Part shown: piece after piece, positions 1 through 7,108 of the stretch | Layout: every line of letters begins with the position of its first letter | Numbering within the stretch: the first letter of the stretch is position 1 | Assembly: GCA_937910975.1 (NCBI GenBank) | Contig: CALEMZ010000286.1 | Span: 1 to 9,421 of the forward strand | Reading direction: 5' to 3' | Source: an uncultured Pseudorhodobacter sp. | GTDB lineage: Bacteria > Pseudomonadota > Alphaproteobacteria > Rhodobacterales > Rhodobacteraceae | Length of the DNA stretch: 9,421 bases | Made by a program: the position numbers and the translations under genes | The notes under the pieces: model-generated | Database searches by the model: none | What the model was told of the DNA's origin: nothing | What the model saw: the letters and a program-made list of their open reading frames with translations, nothing else

Positions 1-15
1 CCCCCCGGCGCGGGG

Positions 16-2454
16 TCACGCGCGAATACGCGTGTTTTTCGCATCCCATAGCGGCACATCTTCTTGCACCACGGCCCGGTGCCGCTGCCCAAAGATTTCC
101 ACCTCCAGCACCACCCCCGGCACCACCAGATCGGCACGCAACATGCCCAGCGCAATACAGGCCCCGACCCGGTGTCCGAAATAGCCCGAGGTGGTCTCGC
201 CCACGACCGCGCCCTCATGCCAAAGCGTTGACATATAAGGCGGATCATAATCCCCCGCCTCCACCACCAGCGTCACGAATTGCTTGGTCACGCCGCGCTG
301 CTTTTCCGCCGCCAGCGCGGCCTTGCCGCGAAACTCATGGCCCCAATCGACAAACCGCTCCAAGCCCCCCTGCAACACCGTGTAATCGGTCGAAAGATCA
401 CCCTTCCACGCCCGATAACCCTTCTCGATCCGCAAGGAATTCAGCGCAAACATCCCGAAAGGCCGTAGCCCATGCGCCTTGCCAGAGGCCATCACCATAT
501 CCCAAACCCTCGGCGTATCAGCGCGGCGGGAATGGATCTCCCAACCCAATTCCCCGGCGAAGGAAACGCGCATCAGCACCACCTCCGCCCCCGCAATCAC
601 TGCGCGCTGCCATGTCAGCCAAGGTGCTGCCAAATCCGCCCCGCAAATCCCCGCCAATATCGCGCGACTGTTGGGCCCCGTCAAAATCTGGCACGACCAA
701 TCCTCGGTTTCATCACGCAGTCGCAGCCCTTCGGGCAGGCTGGAAAGCAACCACTCCCGGTCATGCACCTGCGCCGTGGCCGCGGTGATCAACATCACCT
801 CATCCTCGGCCACCCGCGCCACCGACATCTCGGTCACAATCCGCCCCTTATCATCGGCGAAATAGGCCAGCCCAAGCCGCCCCACCTTCGGCACCCGCCC
901 GGTGATCTGCGCGCTCAACCACGCCACACAGCCCGCCCCCGTCACGCGAAAGCGCGAAAACCCCGGCAGGTCCAGTATTCCCGCCGCATCGCGTACGGCC
1001 TCACATTCGGCCTTCACCGCGCCAAACCACGCCCCCTCACGCTTCCATGTCTGCGCAGCTGCGGCAGAGGTGTCATCCCTCGGACGCGCATAATAATTCG
1101 CCCGCTCCCAGCCATTATAAGCGCCAAACTGCGCCCCAAGCCCGGCCACCCGGTCATGCACCGTGCTTAGTTTTTGGCCGCGCCCTGCGGGCCAGGCGTA
1201 ATGCGGAAAATGCATGCCATACTCATGGCCGTAAATCTCCATGCCCTTGGCAATGCAGTATTTTTCATTTTCAAACCCGGTAAAGCGGCGCGGATCACAA
1301 GACCACGTATCCCACTCCGTCGCGCCCTGCGTCACCCATTCCGCCAGCACCTTGCCCGCGCCACCGGCCTGACAGATGCCAAAAGTAAAGACACAAGCCT
1401 CAAAAGCATTTGGAATGCCCGGCATCGGCCCGATCAGGGGGTTGCCATCGGGGGTATAGGGGATCGGGCCGTTGATCACCTTGGTCAAAGGGGCGGTTGC
1501 CAACAACGGCACCCGCGCCATCGCATCCTCAATATACCACTCCAACCGCTCCAGATCGTCGGGGAAAAGCTGAAAGCTGAAATCGGCGGGAAACGGATCA
1601 TTTTGGGAAACCCAATGCGCTTTGCAATTGCGCTCATAAGGACCAAGGTTGAACCCGTTCTTTTCTTGCCGAAGGTAATAGCTGCTGTCCACATCGCGCA
1701 AAAGCGGCAGCTTGCCCCCGGTTTCCGCGCTGAACGCCGCCACCTCAGGCACCGTATCAAACAGCATATACTGATGGCTCATCACCATCATCGGCACCTC
1801 GCGGCCAAACATCCGGCCCACCTCGCGCGCATAATAGCCAGCGGCATTCACCACATATTCGCAACGGATCTCGCCCTTCTCGGTCACGATGACCCATTCG
1901 TCGCCCTCACGCCGCACTGCCGTCACCGGGCAGAACCTCTCAATCCGCGCGCCCATATTGCGTGCGCCCTTGGCCAGCGCCTGGGTCAACTGCGCCGGGT
2001 CGATATCGCCGTCATAAGGGTCATAAAGCGCGCCAGCCAAGCCATGCGTTTCAAGGAAAGGATAGCGCGAGCGAATTTCATCCGGCGCGAGAATCTCCAG
2101 ATCCATCCCCTGGTAACGCCCCATGCCAACCACGCGCCGAAACTCATCCAACCGCTCCGCCGTATGGCCCAAACGCACGGAGCCGGTCACATGGTAATTC
2201 ATCGGATAATCGACCTCGGCCCCAAGCCCGCGATAAAGCTCCGCCGAGTAGCGCTGCATGTTCATGATCGACCATGAGCTTGAAAACGTGGGCACATTTC
2301 CCGCCGCATGCCAGGTAGATCCGGCCGTCAGCTCGTTCTTTTCCAGCAGCACACAATCGGACCAACCCGCCTTGGCCAGATGGTAAAGGCATGAGGCCCC
2401 AACCACGCCGCCACCAATAACCACCACCCGCGCGCTCGTCGGAAACCCAGCCAT
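16..2454 (-). CDS. FAD-dependent dimethylglycine/sarcosine dehydrogenase-type oxidoreductase with GcvT domain
   Basis: The enzyme is predicted to oxidatively demethylate a methylated amine such as dimethylglycine or sarcosine and pass the one-carbon unit to tetrahydrofolate. Counting from the ATG at 2454 (812 aa), a Rossmann FAD motif GGGVVG lies at residues 14-19 with acidic E38 after it. STWHAAG at about 46-52 contains His49, the position that carries covalent FAD in dimethylglycine and sarcosine dehydrogenases. The DAO-type FAD domain runs to about 380, a linker domain to about 435, then an aminomethyltransferase (GcvT) domain with FAGELGWEI and LRIEKGYRAW, and a GcvT C-terminal barrel. 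Length and domain order fit the family. In-frame ATGs at 2469 and 2466 would add up to five residues; I prefer 2454 because a G-rich stretch (2456-2464) precedes it and PTSARVVVIGGG then starts as is usual in relatives. It is divergent from the LysR gene. Roseobacters carry many paralogues, so the exact substrate is uncertain. Confidence 0.9.
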   Translation of the reverse strand: MAGFPTSARVVVIGGGVVGASCLYHLAKAGWSDCVLLEKNELTAGSTWHAAGNVPTFSSSWSIMNMQRYSAELYRGLGAEVDYPMNYHVTGSVRLGHTAERLDEFRRVVGMGRYQGMDLEILAPDEIRSRYPFLETHGLAGALYDPYDGDIDPAQLTQALAKGARNMGARIERFCPVTAVRREGDEWVIVTEKGEIRCEYVVNAAGYYAREVGRMFGREVPMMVMSHQYMLFDTVPEVAAFSAETGGKLPLLRDVDSSYYLRQEKNGFNLGPYERNCKAHWVSQNDPFPADFSFQLFPDDLERLEWYIEDAMARVPLLATAPLTKVINGPIPYTPDGNPLIGPMPGIPNAFEACVFTFGICQAGGAGKVLAEWVTQGATEWDTWSCDPRRFTGFENEKYCIAKGMEIYGHEYGMHFPHYAWPAGRGQKLSTVHDRVAGLGAQFGAYNGWERANYYARPRDDTSAAAAQTWKREGAWFGAVKAECEAVRDAAGILDLPGFSRFRVTGAGCVAWLSAQITGRVPKVGRLGLAYFADDKGRIVTEMSVARVAEDEVMLITAATAQVHDREWLLSSLPEGLRLRDETEDWSCQILTGPNSRAILAGICGADLAAPWLTWQRAVIAGAEVVLMRVSFAGELGWEIHSRRADTPRVWDMVMASGKAHGLRPFGMFALNSLRIEKGYRAWKGDLSTDYTVLQGGLERFVDWGHEFRGKAALAAEKQRGVTKQFVTLVVEAGDYDPPYMSTLWHEGAVVGETTSGYFGHRVGACIALGMLRADLVVPGVVLEVEIFGQRHRAVVQEDVPLWDAKNTRIRA

Positions 2455-2575
2455 GCCCCACCCCATCATCTATTCAATAAATATCCCCGCCGGAGGCTCC
2501 GCCAATGGCAAAATGCGCGCCGCCAAAGCAAGACTCAATGCCGACTATCTGCCGGAATTCACGGGCTTTCAATTC

Positions 2576-2617
2576 GGCGATTCCGGCCTTATTAATCGGA
2601 AATATCGATTAGGCGAT
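2576..2617. promoter_or_regulatory. Predicted LysR-type operator (ATC-N9-GAT) in the divergent intergenic region
   Basis: TAATCG at 2593-2598 and CGATTA at 2606-2611 form a perfect 6-bp inverted repeat with a 7-nt spacer. It contains ATC (2595-2597), nine bases, then GAT (2607-2609), and equally the T-N11-A pattern (2596, 2608), both classical LysR-type recognition forms. Extra half-sites flank it: CGATT at 2578-2582, and GGCGAT at 2576-2581 and again at 2612-2617. It lies 21 bp before the LysR start codon and about 140 bp before the dehydrogenase start, suiting autoregulation plus control of the divergent gene. Confidence 0.6.
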
Positions 2618-2632
2618 ATCAGGACCACGGCC

Positions 2633-3484
2633 ATGCAACCCGATCAGATCGAAACATTCCTCGACCTTGTGGAAACCCGCAGCTTCAACCGCACGGCAGA
2701 CCGTCAGGACCTGACCCAATCCACCGTTTCAGGCCGCATCGCAGCACTGGAAGCGGCCCTTGGTGTGCGCCTTTTCACCCGGTCGCGCGCGGGGACGGAA
2801 TTGACGACCGAAGGGCTGAAATTCGTCCCCCATGCCCGCTTGCTTCGCCACACCTGGGCTGAGGCCCGCCATTCCGTGACCCCGGCAGGTGAGGCGGCTA
2901 TCAGCATACGCCTCGGCATCCAATCCGACCTCGCGCCCAATCATCTGGGCGACTGGATGATCGGCTTTCAGCACCACCTGCCCGATTGCGCCTTTTACAT
3001 CGAGCCGGATTTCTCCGCCCAGATGTGCCGGGACCTCACCTCCGGCGTCTCGGATTTCGCGGTGCTTTTCACGCCCCACCCCTCACCTGACCTGAATTTC
3101 ACCTCGCTGGGCGAGTGCAAGTATCGCCTGATCTCCTCCGAGACAGACAAGCGCAAAGGGTTGAACCCCAAAACCTATATCCGCGCCAATTTTGCGCCCG
3201 CTTTCGACGCCACCCACCGCGCCGCCCTACCTGAATTGCAGGGCGCGCCAATTGCCGCAGGCCAAAGCGCCACCATCGCGGGGCTTTTGGCTAAGCTTGG
3301 CGGCTCAGCCTATCTGCTTGATGTTCTGGCAGCCGAACTCATTGCTACGGGCCGGTTTGGCGCCGTCACCGATGCCCCGGTGATCAGCCAGCCCGTCCAC
3401 GCGGCAACCCATTTGCGCAACCGCACCTCCAAGCTGCACCGCCACTTGCTGCGGGTGGTGCAACAAAGCTTTGTGCCGCGCTAA
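2633..3484 (+). CDS. LysR-type transcriptional regulator
   Basis: This is a DNA-binding regulator of 283 aa, slightly shorter than the usual 300 or so. Residues 1-60 form the winged helix-turn-helix, with the recognition region SFNRTADRQDLTQSTVSG at 17-34 followed by LGVRLFTRSR. The effector-binding domain begins near residue 92 (IRLGIQSDLAP) and runs to the C-terminus. The open frame extends upstream to 2453, but the ATG at 2633 puts the HTH at the normal N-terminal place and has AGGA at 2621-2624 eight bases ahead. It is transcribed divergently from the FAD/GcvT dehydrogenase, the usual arrangement of a LysR regulator and its target, and a matching operator lies in the gap. Its 3' end faces the alcohol dehydrogenase gene, so that gene is a less obvious target. 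The inducer cannot be read from sequence. Confidence 0.92.
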   Translation: MQPDQIETFLDLVETRSFNRTADRQDLTQSTVSGRIAALEAALGVRLFTRSRAGTELTTEGLKFVPHARLLRHTWAEARHSVTPAGEAAISIRLGIQSDLAPNHLGDWMIGFQHHLPDCAFYIEPDFSAQMCRDLTSGVSDFAVLFTPHPSPDLNFTSLGECKYRLISSETDKRKGLNPKTYIRANFAPAFDATHRAALPELQGAPIAAGQSATIAGLLAKLGGSAYLLDVLAAELIATGRFGAVTDAPVISQPVHAATHLRNRTSKLHRHLLRVVQQSFVPR

Positions 3485-3495
3485 TCCCGAAACCC

Positions 3496-4533
3496 CTACC
3501 CCAGAAAATCAGAGATCACGGCCACACCCGGCGGCGTCGGGCCGTTGAAGGCCCGCAATTCGGCAGAAGCATCCGAAAGCCGCACCTCCCGCGCGATCAG
3601 CGGCGACATATCCACCACCCCGCGCGTGATCAGGTCCAAAAGCGACGGGTAGCGCCAGCTCGGCATGCCCCGCGTACCAAAAAGCGCGAGGTTCTTCATA
3701 TAAACCGCATTCATATTTATCTGCATGGTCGCGGTATGGCCCACTGGCATCCCCACCTGCACATGCCGCCCCATCGGGCGCAGACATTCAATGGAGGCAT
3801 TGGTCGTCGTCTCAATCCCCAAGGCCTCCACGCTGACATGCGCGCCGCCGCCCGTGATCTCCACAATCTTGGCAGCCACACCGCCCCCGCGCGCATCAAT
3901 CGCAGCCTCCGCCCCAAGCCCCAGCGCATGGGTCAGCTTTTCGGCCACCACATCCACCACGATCACCCGCGCGCCCAAAGCCTGCGCCAAAAGCAGCACC
4001 GACAGGCCAATCCCGCCCGTGCCATGCACCGCCACCCATTCGCCCGCCTGCACGGCGGCACGCCCCGTCAGCGCATGCCACGCCGTCGTCACCCGGCAGC
4101 CCAGACCCGCCGCCACCACCGGCGACAGGCTTTCGGGTAACCGCGCAAGGTTATGCGCAAACGGCACCGAGACATATTCCGCAAAGGCCCCCGGCTCAAT
4201 AAACCCCGGCAAACGTTGGCTTTTACAGATGTTCTGATGGCCGGATTGGCACTCTGGGCAAGCCCCGCAGGCCAAAATAAAGGGCGCAACCAGTCGGTCT
4301 CCTAACTGCCATTTGGCCGAAGGGCCAACCTCCACCACCTCTCCGCAATACTCATGGCCCTGAATTTGCCCCGGCTTCACGCGCGGATGCTCACCCACCC
4401 AGCCATGCCAATCAGACCGGCATATCCCGCAGGCCAAGACCTTCAGCACCACGCCATCGGCCTCGCACAGCGGGTCCGGCACGGTTTCCAGTGAAAGGTC
4501 TTCGTTATAGCTTCGTAAAACCGCTGCGCGCAT
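3496..4533 (-). CDS. Zinc-dependent alcohol dehydrogenase (medium-chain MDR family)
   Basis: An NAD(P)-dependent oxidoreductase of 345 aa, normal for the family. Catalytic zinc ligands are visible: Cys38 in ACGICRSDWH, His60-Glu61 in GHE, and Cys146 in GCRVTTAWHAL. All four structural-zinc cysteines are present at 89, 92, 95 and 103. The cofactor-binding motif GTGGIG is at 171-176, and Asp194 at the end of the second Rossmann strand (IVVD) suggests NAD rather than NADP. The ATG at 4533 has AAAGGGGA upstream at good spacing. A TTGACC -35-like box lies on the minus strand at 4580-4585, but I see no good -10. The stop codon is 11 bp from that of the convergent LysR gene. The substrate is unknown; adjacency to an amine dehydrogenase does not fix it. 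Confidence 0.92.
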   Translation of the reverse strand: MRAAVLRSYNEDLSLETVPDPLCEADGVVLKVLACGICRSDWHGWVGEHPRVKPGQIQGHEYCGEVVEVGPSAKWQLGDRLVAPFILACGACPECQSGHQNICKSQRLPGFIEPGAFAEYVSVPFAHNLARLPESLSPVVAAGLGCRVTTAWHALTGRAAVQAGEWVAVHGTGGIGLSVLLLAQALGARVIVVDVVAEKLTHALGLGAEAAIDARGGGVAAKIVEITGGGAHVSVEALGIETTTNASIECLRPMGRHVQVGMPVGHTATMQINMNAVYMKNLALFGTRGMPSWRYPSLLDLITRGVVDMSPLIAREVRLSDASAELRAFNGPTPPGVAVISDFLG

Positions 4534-4708
4534 CTAGTTCCCCTTTGTTTCGCATATTCAGGCGATAGCTGCCCCAAAAGGTCAAGCCCCCCGCGCGGCC
4601 ACACAACCCAAAAAGACATCCGCTGTACCCACGTCTCGCCCAACAATTTGCCTGAAAACCCAAGATGCTTTTCCTTTTCTGGCAGGTCTCGCAAGGCTTG
4701 ACTCAATT

Positions 4709-4736
4709 TGGACACAATTCCGCCTCATTGTGTCCA
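4709..4736. promoter_or_regulatory. Perfect 10-bp inverted repeat upstream of the Hint gene, probable operator
   Basis: TGGACACAAT (4709-4718) and ATTGTGTCCA (4727-4736) are exact reverse complements separated by 8 nt. The repeat sits in the 243-bp gap between two divergent genes, 40 bp before the Hint start codon and 175 bp before the alcohol dehydrogenase start. A CTTGACT box (a -35-like element) at 4697-4703 lies just beside it, although no clear -10 follows at 17 bp. Because both neighbours point away, a terminator role is unlikely; a dimeric repressor or activator site, or a hairpin in the 5' leader, fits better. The rest of the gap shows nothing I recognise. Confidence 0.5.
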
Positions 4737-4776
4737 GAACGCGGGCACTCAGACCCGTCTTAAAACAGGCAGAGCC

Positions 4777-5850
4777 ATGGCCACGATCTCTTTTTTCGCG
4801 CGCGGTGTCGGAAATATAGCGGCCGGTCCCAAGCCGGTTCTCGACAACCTGAACAAACCCCCATCGGGCGAAATCACCTTCACCGATAATGGCACCGGTG
4901 ATCTGAAGCTTGAAACGAATGGCGGGTTGCCCGACCCTGATACGAATGTCATCATCGACGGCGTCGAGATGAGCTTCATTCTGGAATTTTCAGGGTACCT
5001 GCCAACCACCTCGAAATTTCAAAATGTCGCCGGCGCTGATTTGCGCGGCGTGCAAGTCGCCGTCATCACGGCATCCAATGGCAATACATATATTTTCATT
5101 ACCGATGGCAGCGCCTCAGTTGCCATCATGAACGCCCTGCCAACGGGCCAAATAGCCCTTGATAATGTCAGTACGACTGCGCCGGTCCTTGTCTGCTTCC
5201 TGCGCGGCACCTTGATTGATACGCCGCAGGGCCAACGCCGGATCGAAACCCTGCAACCCGGCGATCTGATCTCAACCTTTGATGGGCGCGATCTGCCGTT
5301 GCGTTGGATCGGCCATCGAGACATCTCGGCCACGGACCTCCTTCTCTACCCAGAGCTTCGGCCCATCGTTCTGCCACAAGATATGTTTGGCCCCGGCCTG
5401 CCCGCGCGCCGGTTGAAACTTTCGGCCTCACATCGGCTGGCCATTGGGGGCTGGGAGGCGGAGCTTTTGTTCGGCACCGAAACCCTTCTCATGCGGGCCA
5501 ATCATCTGCTTGGTCACGGTGCCACGCGCGTAAACCCCCATCGCGACCTGACCTATTATCACCTTTTGCTGGATGAACATACGCTTGTGCTGGCAAATGG
5601 CCTGGCCTGTGAAACCTTCCAGCTTGGCGCACGGACCGAATTGGCGCTGGCTGCCGAAGATTTGGCGGCACTTGCCACGGCCTGTCCTGGCCATAGCCTG
5701 ACCGACCTGATGCATCGCCCCGATTGCTTTCCCACCTTGAAATCTGGGCAGGCAAATCTTTTGCTCAACTGGGCAGGTGAACAATCACAAACAGACAAAG
5801 ACCCGCTTAGACAAACGGTCACGCAAAGCGCTCAGTATCTGGCGGCCTAA
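4777..5850 (+). CDS. Hint-domain (Hint_2 type) protein of unknown function
   Basis: A 357-aa protein. Residues about 136-290 match the Hedgehog/intein-like Hint_2 domain: VLVCFLRGTLIDTPQGQR with the putative nucleophile Cys140, IETLQPGDLI, LPLRWIGHR, SASHRL with His219, and a late YYHLLLDEHTLVLANGLACETF block. Hint domains carry out self-cleavage chemistry in inteins and Hedgehog proteins; for Hint_2 proteins of Rhodobacterales the role is unproven. Residues 1-135 are an Asp/Gly/Asn/Thr-rich, probably beta-rich region of unknown family without RTX nonapeptides. The tail after 290 has no clear motif. I see no signal peptide or membrane segment. An upstream TTG at 4708 would extend it, but the ATG at 4777 has AGG at 4767-4769 and removes an unlikely N-terminal stretch. 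It converges on purS and looks monocistronic. Confidence 0.85.
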   Translation: MATISFFARGVGNIAAGPKPVLDNLNKPPSGEITFTDNGTGDLKLETNGGLPDPDTNVIIDGVEMSFILEFSGYLPTTSKFQNVAGADLRGVQVAVITASNGNTYIFITDGSASVAIMNALPTGQIALDNVSTTAPVLVCFLRGTLIDTPQGQRRIETLQPGDLISTFDGRDLPLRWIGHRDISATDLLLYPELRPIVLPQDMFGPGLPARRLKLSASHRLAIGGWEAELLFGTETLLMRANHLLGHGATRVNPHRDLTYYHLLLDEHTLVLANGLACETFQLGARTELALAAEDLAALATACPGHSLTDLMHRPDCFPTLKSGQANLLLNWAGEQSQTDKDPLRQTVTQSAQYLAA

Positions 5851-5880
5851 GAGATTTCCATTTTTGATGAGCAGGCGCGC

Positions 5881-5900
5881 GGGCAGGCATAAAGCCGCCC
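5881..5900. terminator. Small GC hairpin between convergent Hint and purS genes
   Basis: GGGC plus GGC (5881-5884, 5886-5888) can pair with GCC plus GCCC (5894-5900) around the loop ATAAA, leaving one bulged A at 5885. It lies in the 63-bp gap between two converging genes, where a shared terminator is expected. No T-run follows on either strand, so intrinsic termination is doubtful. Confidence 0.3.
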
Positions 5901-5913
5901 AGCAATTCCCGCC

Positions 5914-6153
5914 TCAGACGATCTCGACCGAGTATTTCTCAATCACCGTATTGGCCAGCAGCTTTTCGCACATTGCCATGACCTGCGTTTCAGCCGCGGC
6001 CCGGTCGTCGCCCACCAGATCAAGTTCAATCACCTTGCCTTGGCGTACGCCCGAAACGCCGGCAAACCCGAGCGTGCCTAGCGCATGGCGCACGGCCTCC
6101 CCCTGCGGGTCCAGAACACCGTCTTTGAGCATAATATGAACACGAGCTTTCAT
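5914..6153 (-). CDS. purS: Phosphoribosylformylglycinamidine synthase subunit PurS
   Basis: This is the small structural subunit of the PurLQS complex, which converts FGAR to FGAM in the fourth step of purine synthesis and is thought to help hold PurL and PurQ together. The 79-aa length is normal for the family. Sequence landmarks are MKARVHIMLKDGVLDPQG at the start, then ALGTLGFAGVSGVRQGK, a stretch typical of PurS, and the ending CEKLLANTVIEKYSVEIV. Its ATG lies 12 bp after the purC stop codon, and the ribosome binding site GAAAGG overlaps the purC stop, so the two are almost surely co-transcribed and perhaps translationally coupled. purQ, which often follows purS in relatives, is not next to it here; the next gene is the opposing Hint gene. 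Confidence 0.96.
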   Translation of the reverse strand: MKARVHIMLKDGVLDPQGEAVRHALGTLGFAGVSGVRQGKVIELDLVGDDRAAAETQVMAMCEKLLANTVIEKYSVEIV

Positions 6154-6165
6154 GCGAGGTGCCTT

Positions 6166-6927
6166 TCAGTTGATCAGTGTCGGCTTGGTTGTATGCGTGA
6201 CATTCGAGGGCAAAACCCCCAAACGCCGTGCGAGTTCGGTATAGACATCGGCCAGCGGGACCGGGTCACGCAATTGCCCCTCGCGCTCAGCCAGATCAAA
6301 GCCGCGTGTGTCCCACAACCGGCAACTGTCGGGCGAAATTTCATCCGCAACGATCAGACGCATGAAGTCGCCTTCCCAGACGCGGCCCACTTCCAGCCGG
6401 AAATCTGCCAGCCGGATGCCCGCGCCCAGCATCACGCCAGACAAAAAGTCATTCACCCGCAACGCCAGCGCAATGATATCATCCAGATCCTGCTGATTGG
6501 CCCAGCCAAAGGCAACAATATGCTCCTCGGAGACCAGAGGATTGCCCAGCTTTTCATCCTTGAAGTAATATTCCACGACCGGGCGCGGCAAGGGCGTGCC
6601 CAGCGGAATTCCCAAACGCTCAGAAAGCCCGCCAGCCGCATAATTGCGCACCACGATCTCCAGCGGCAAAATCTCGGCCATACGCACCATCTGTTCGCGC
6701 ATATTCAAACGCTTGATGAAATGCGTCGGCACACCGATGCTGTTGAGACCCGCCATGAAAAACTCGGACAAACGGTTGTTGAGCACACCTTTGCCCTCCA
6801 CCGCCGCCTGCGGAGGCGTCGCAGTCTCGGACCCGTCATCCTTGAAATATTGGATAAGGGTTCCCGGCTCCGGCCCCTCATAAAGGATTTTGGCCTTGCC
6901 TTCAAAAACCTTCTTGCGACGCGCCAT
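6166..6927 (-). CDS. purC: Phosphoribosylaminoimidazole-succinocarboxamide (SAICAR) synthase
   Basis: PurC joins aspartate to CAIR using ATP to make SAICAR in purine synthesis. At 253 aa it is full length. The N-terminal ATP-binding start KVFEGKAKILYEG is at 6-18, the first signature region LPLEIVVRNYAAGG at 87-100, the second LADFRLEVGR at 173-182, and DEISPDSCRLWD at 195-206. The end TTKPTLIN matches what I recall of rhodobacteral PurC. Compared with the common family forms, several positions differ: AGG instead of (T/A)GS, DFR instead of DFK, GIPLG instead of GIEEG and GNPL instead of a DPL form. The changes are mild and the rest is intact, so I expect an active enzyme. The start at 6927 has GGGGA upstream. 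It is the first gene of a purC-purS unit and divergent from the zeta subunit gene. Confidence 0.97.
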   Translation of the reverse strand: MARRKKVFEGKAKILYEGPEPGTLIQYFKDDGSETATPPQAAVEGKGVLNNRLSEFFMAGLNSIGVPTHFIKRLNMREQMVRMAEILPLEIVVRNYAAGGLSERLGIPLGTPLPRPVVEYYFKDEKLGNPLVSEEHIVAFGWANQQDLDDIIALALRVNDFLSGVMLGAGIRLADFRLEVGRVWEGDFMRLIVADEISPDSCRLWDTRGFDLAEREGQLRDPVPLADVYTELARRLGVLPSNVTHTTKPTLIN

Positions 6928-6989
6928 GAAGTCCCCAACTCGATGCTGGGCCGGGCGGCTCCTGCCACCTCGTCCCCCGTTACCCCCGC

Positions 6990-7018
6990 GCTATAGTGTA
7001 TGGCAGCCGCACTCGCAA
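6990..7018 (-). promoter_or_regulatory. Candidate promoter of purC-purS
   Basis: Read on the minus strand, TTGCGA (7018-7013) and TATAGC (6995-6990) are separated by exactly 17 bp and fit a sigma-70-type housekeeping promoter (4 of 6 bases in each box). A start site near 6983 would give a leader of about 56 nt before purC. The assignment rests on box matches only. Confidence 0.4.
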
Positions 7019-7045
7019 GGCGGCGTTCAATTTGCACCCCCCCCC

Positions 7046-7074
7046 TTGCAGCACAGATGCGGGAAGGGCATATC
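7046..7074 (+). promoter_or_regulatory. Weak candidate promoter of the zeta subunit gene
   Basis: TTGCAG (7046-7051), 17 bp, then CATATC (7069-7074) are spaced like a housekeeping promoter, and a start near 7081 would leave a leader of about 28 nt. The -10 box is poor. The -35 box directly follows a run of nine C (7037-7045) that is flanked by TTGCA on both sides. Confidence 0.25.
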
Positions 7075-7108
7075 AAGATCCAGCAAACCAAAGGGAAGGG
7101 CCAGATCC

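Noticed and set aside
1..15. G/C-rich complementarity after the dehydrogenase stop codon
   Set aside because: CCCC and GGGG could form part of a terminator, but the structure is cut by the window edge and cannot be judged.
1174..2277. 367-codon open frame on the plus strand
   Set aside because: It lies fully antisense to the FAD/GcvT dehydrogenase; the His/Arg/Pro/Ala-rich product has no domain and is a typical GC-rich shadow frame.
2491..2501. CGGAG-G-CTCCG repeat upstream of the dehydrogenase
   Set aside because: It has only five GC-rich base pairs, common by chance in this composition, and no promoter boxes that it would clearly regulate.
2453..2632. N-terminal extension of the LysR protein
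   Set aside because: The winged helix-turn-helix begins right after the ATG at 2633, and the extension would cover the predicted operator and the start of the divergent gene.
4443..4715. 90-codon minus-strand frame with a GTG start and GAGGCGG upstream
   Set aside because: Its N-terminal part looks somewhat protein-like, but it overlaps the start of the alcohol dehydrogenase by 91 bp in another frame, begins inside the inverted repeat at 4709-4736, and shows no family motif.
4708..4776. Upstream extension of the Hint protein from a TTG
   Set aside because: The extra 23 residues look non-native and their start codon lies inside the inverted repeat; the ATG at 4777 has a ribosome binding site.
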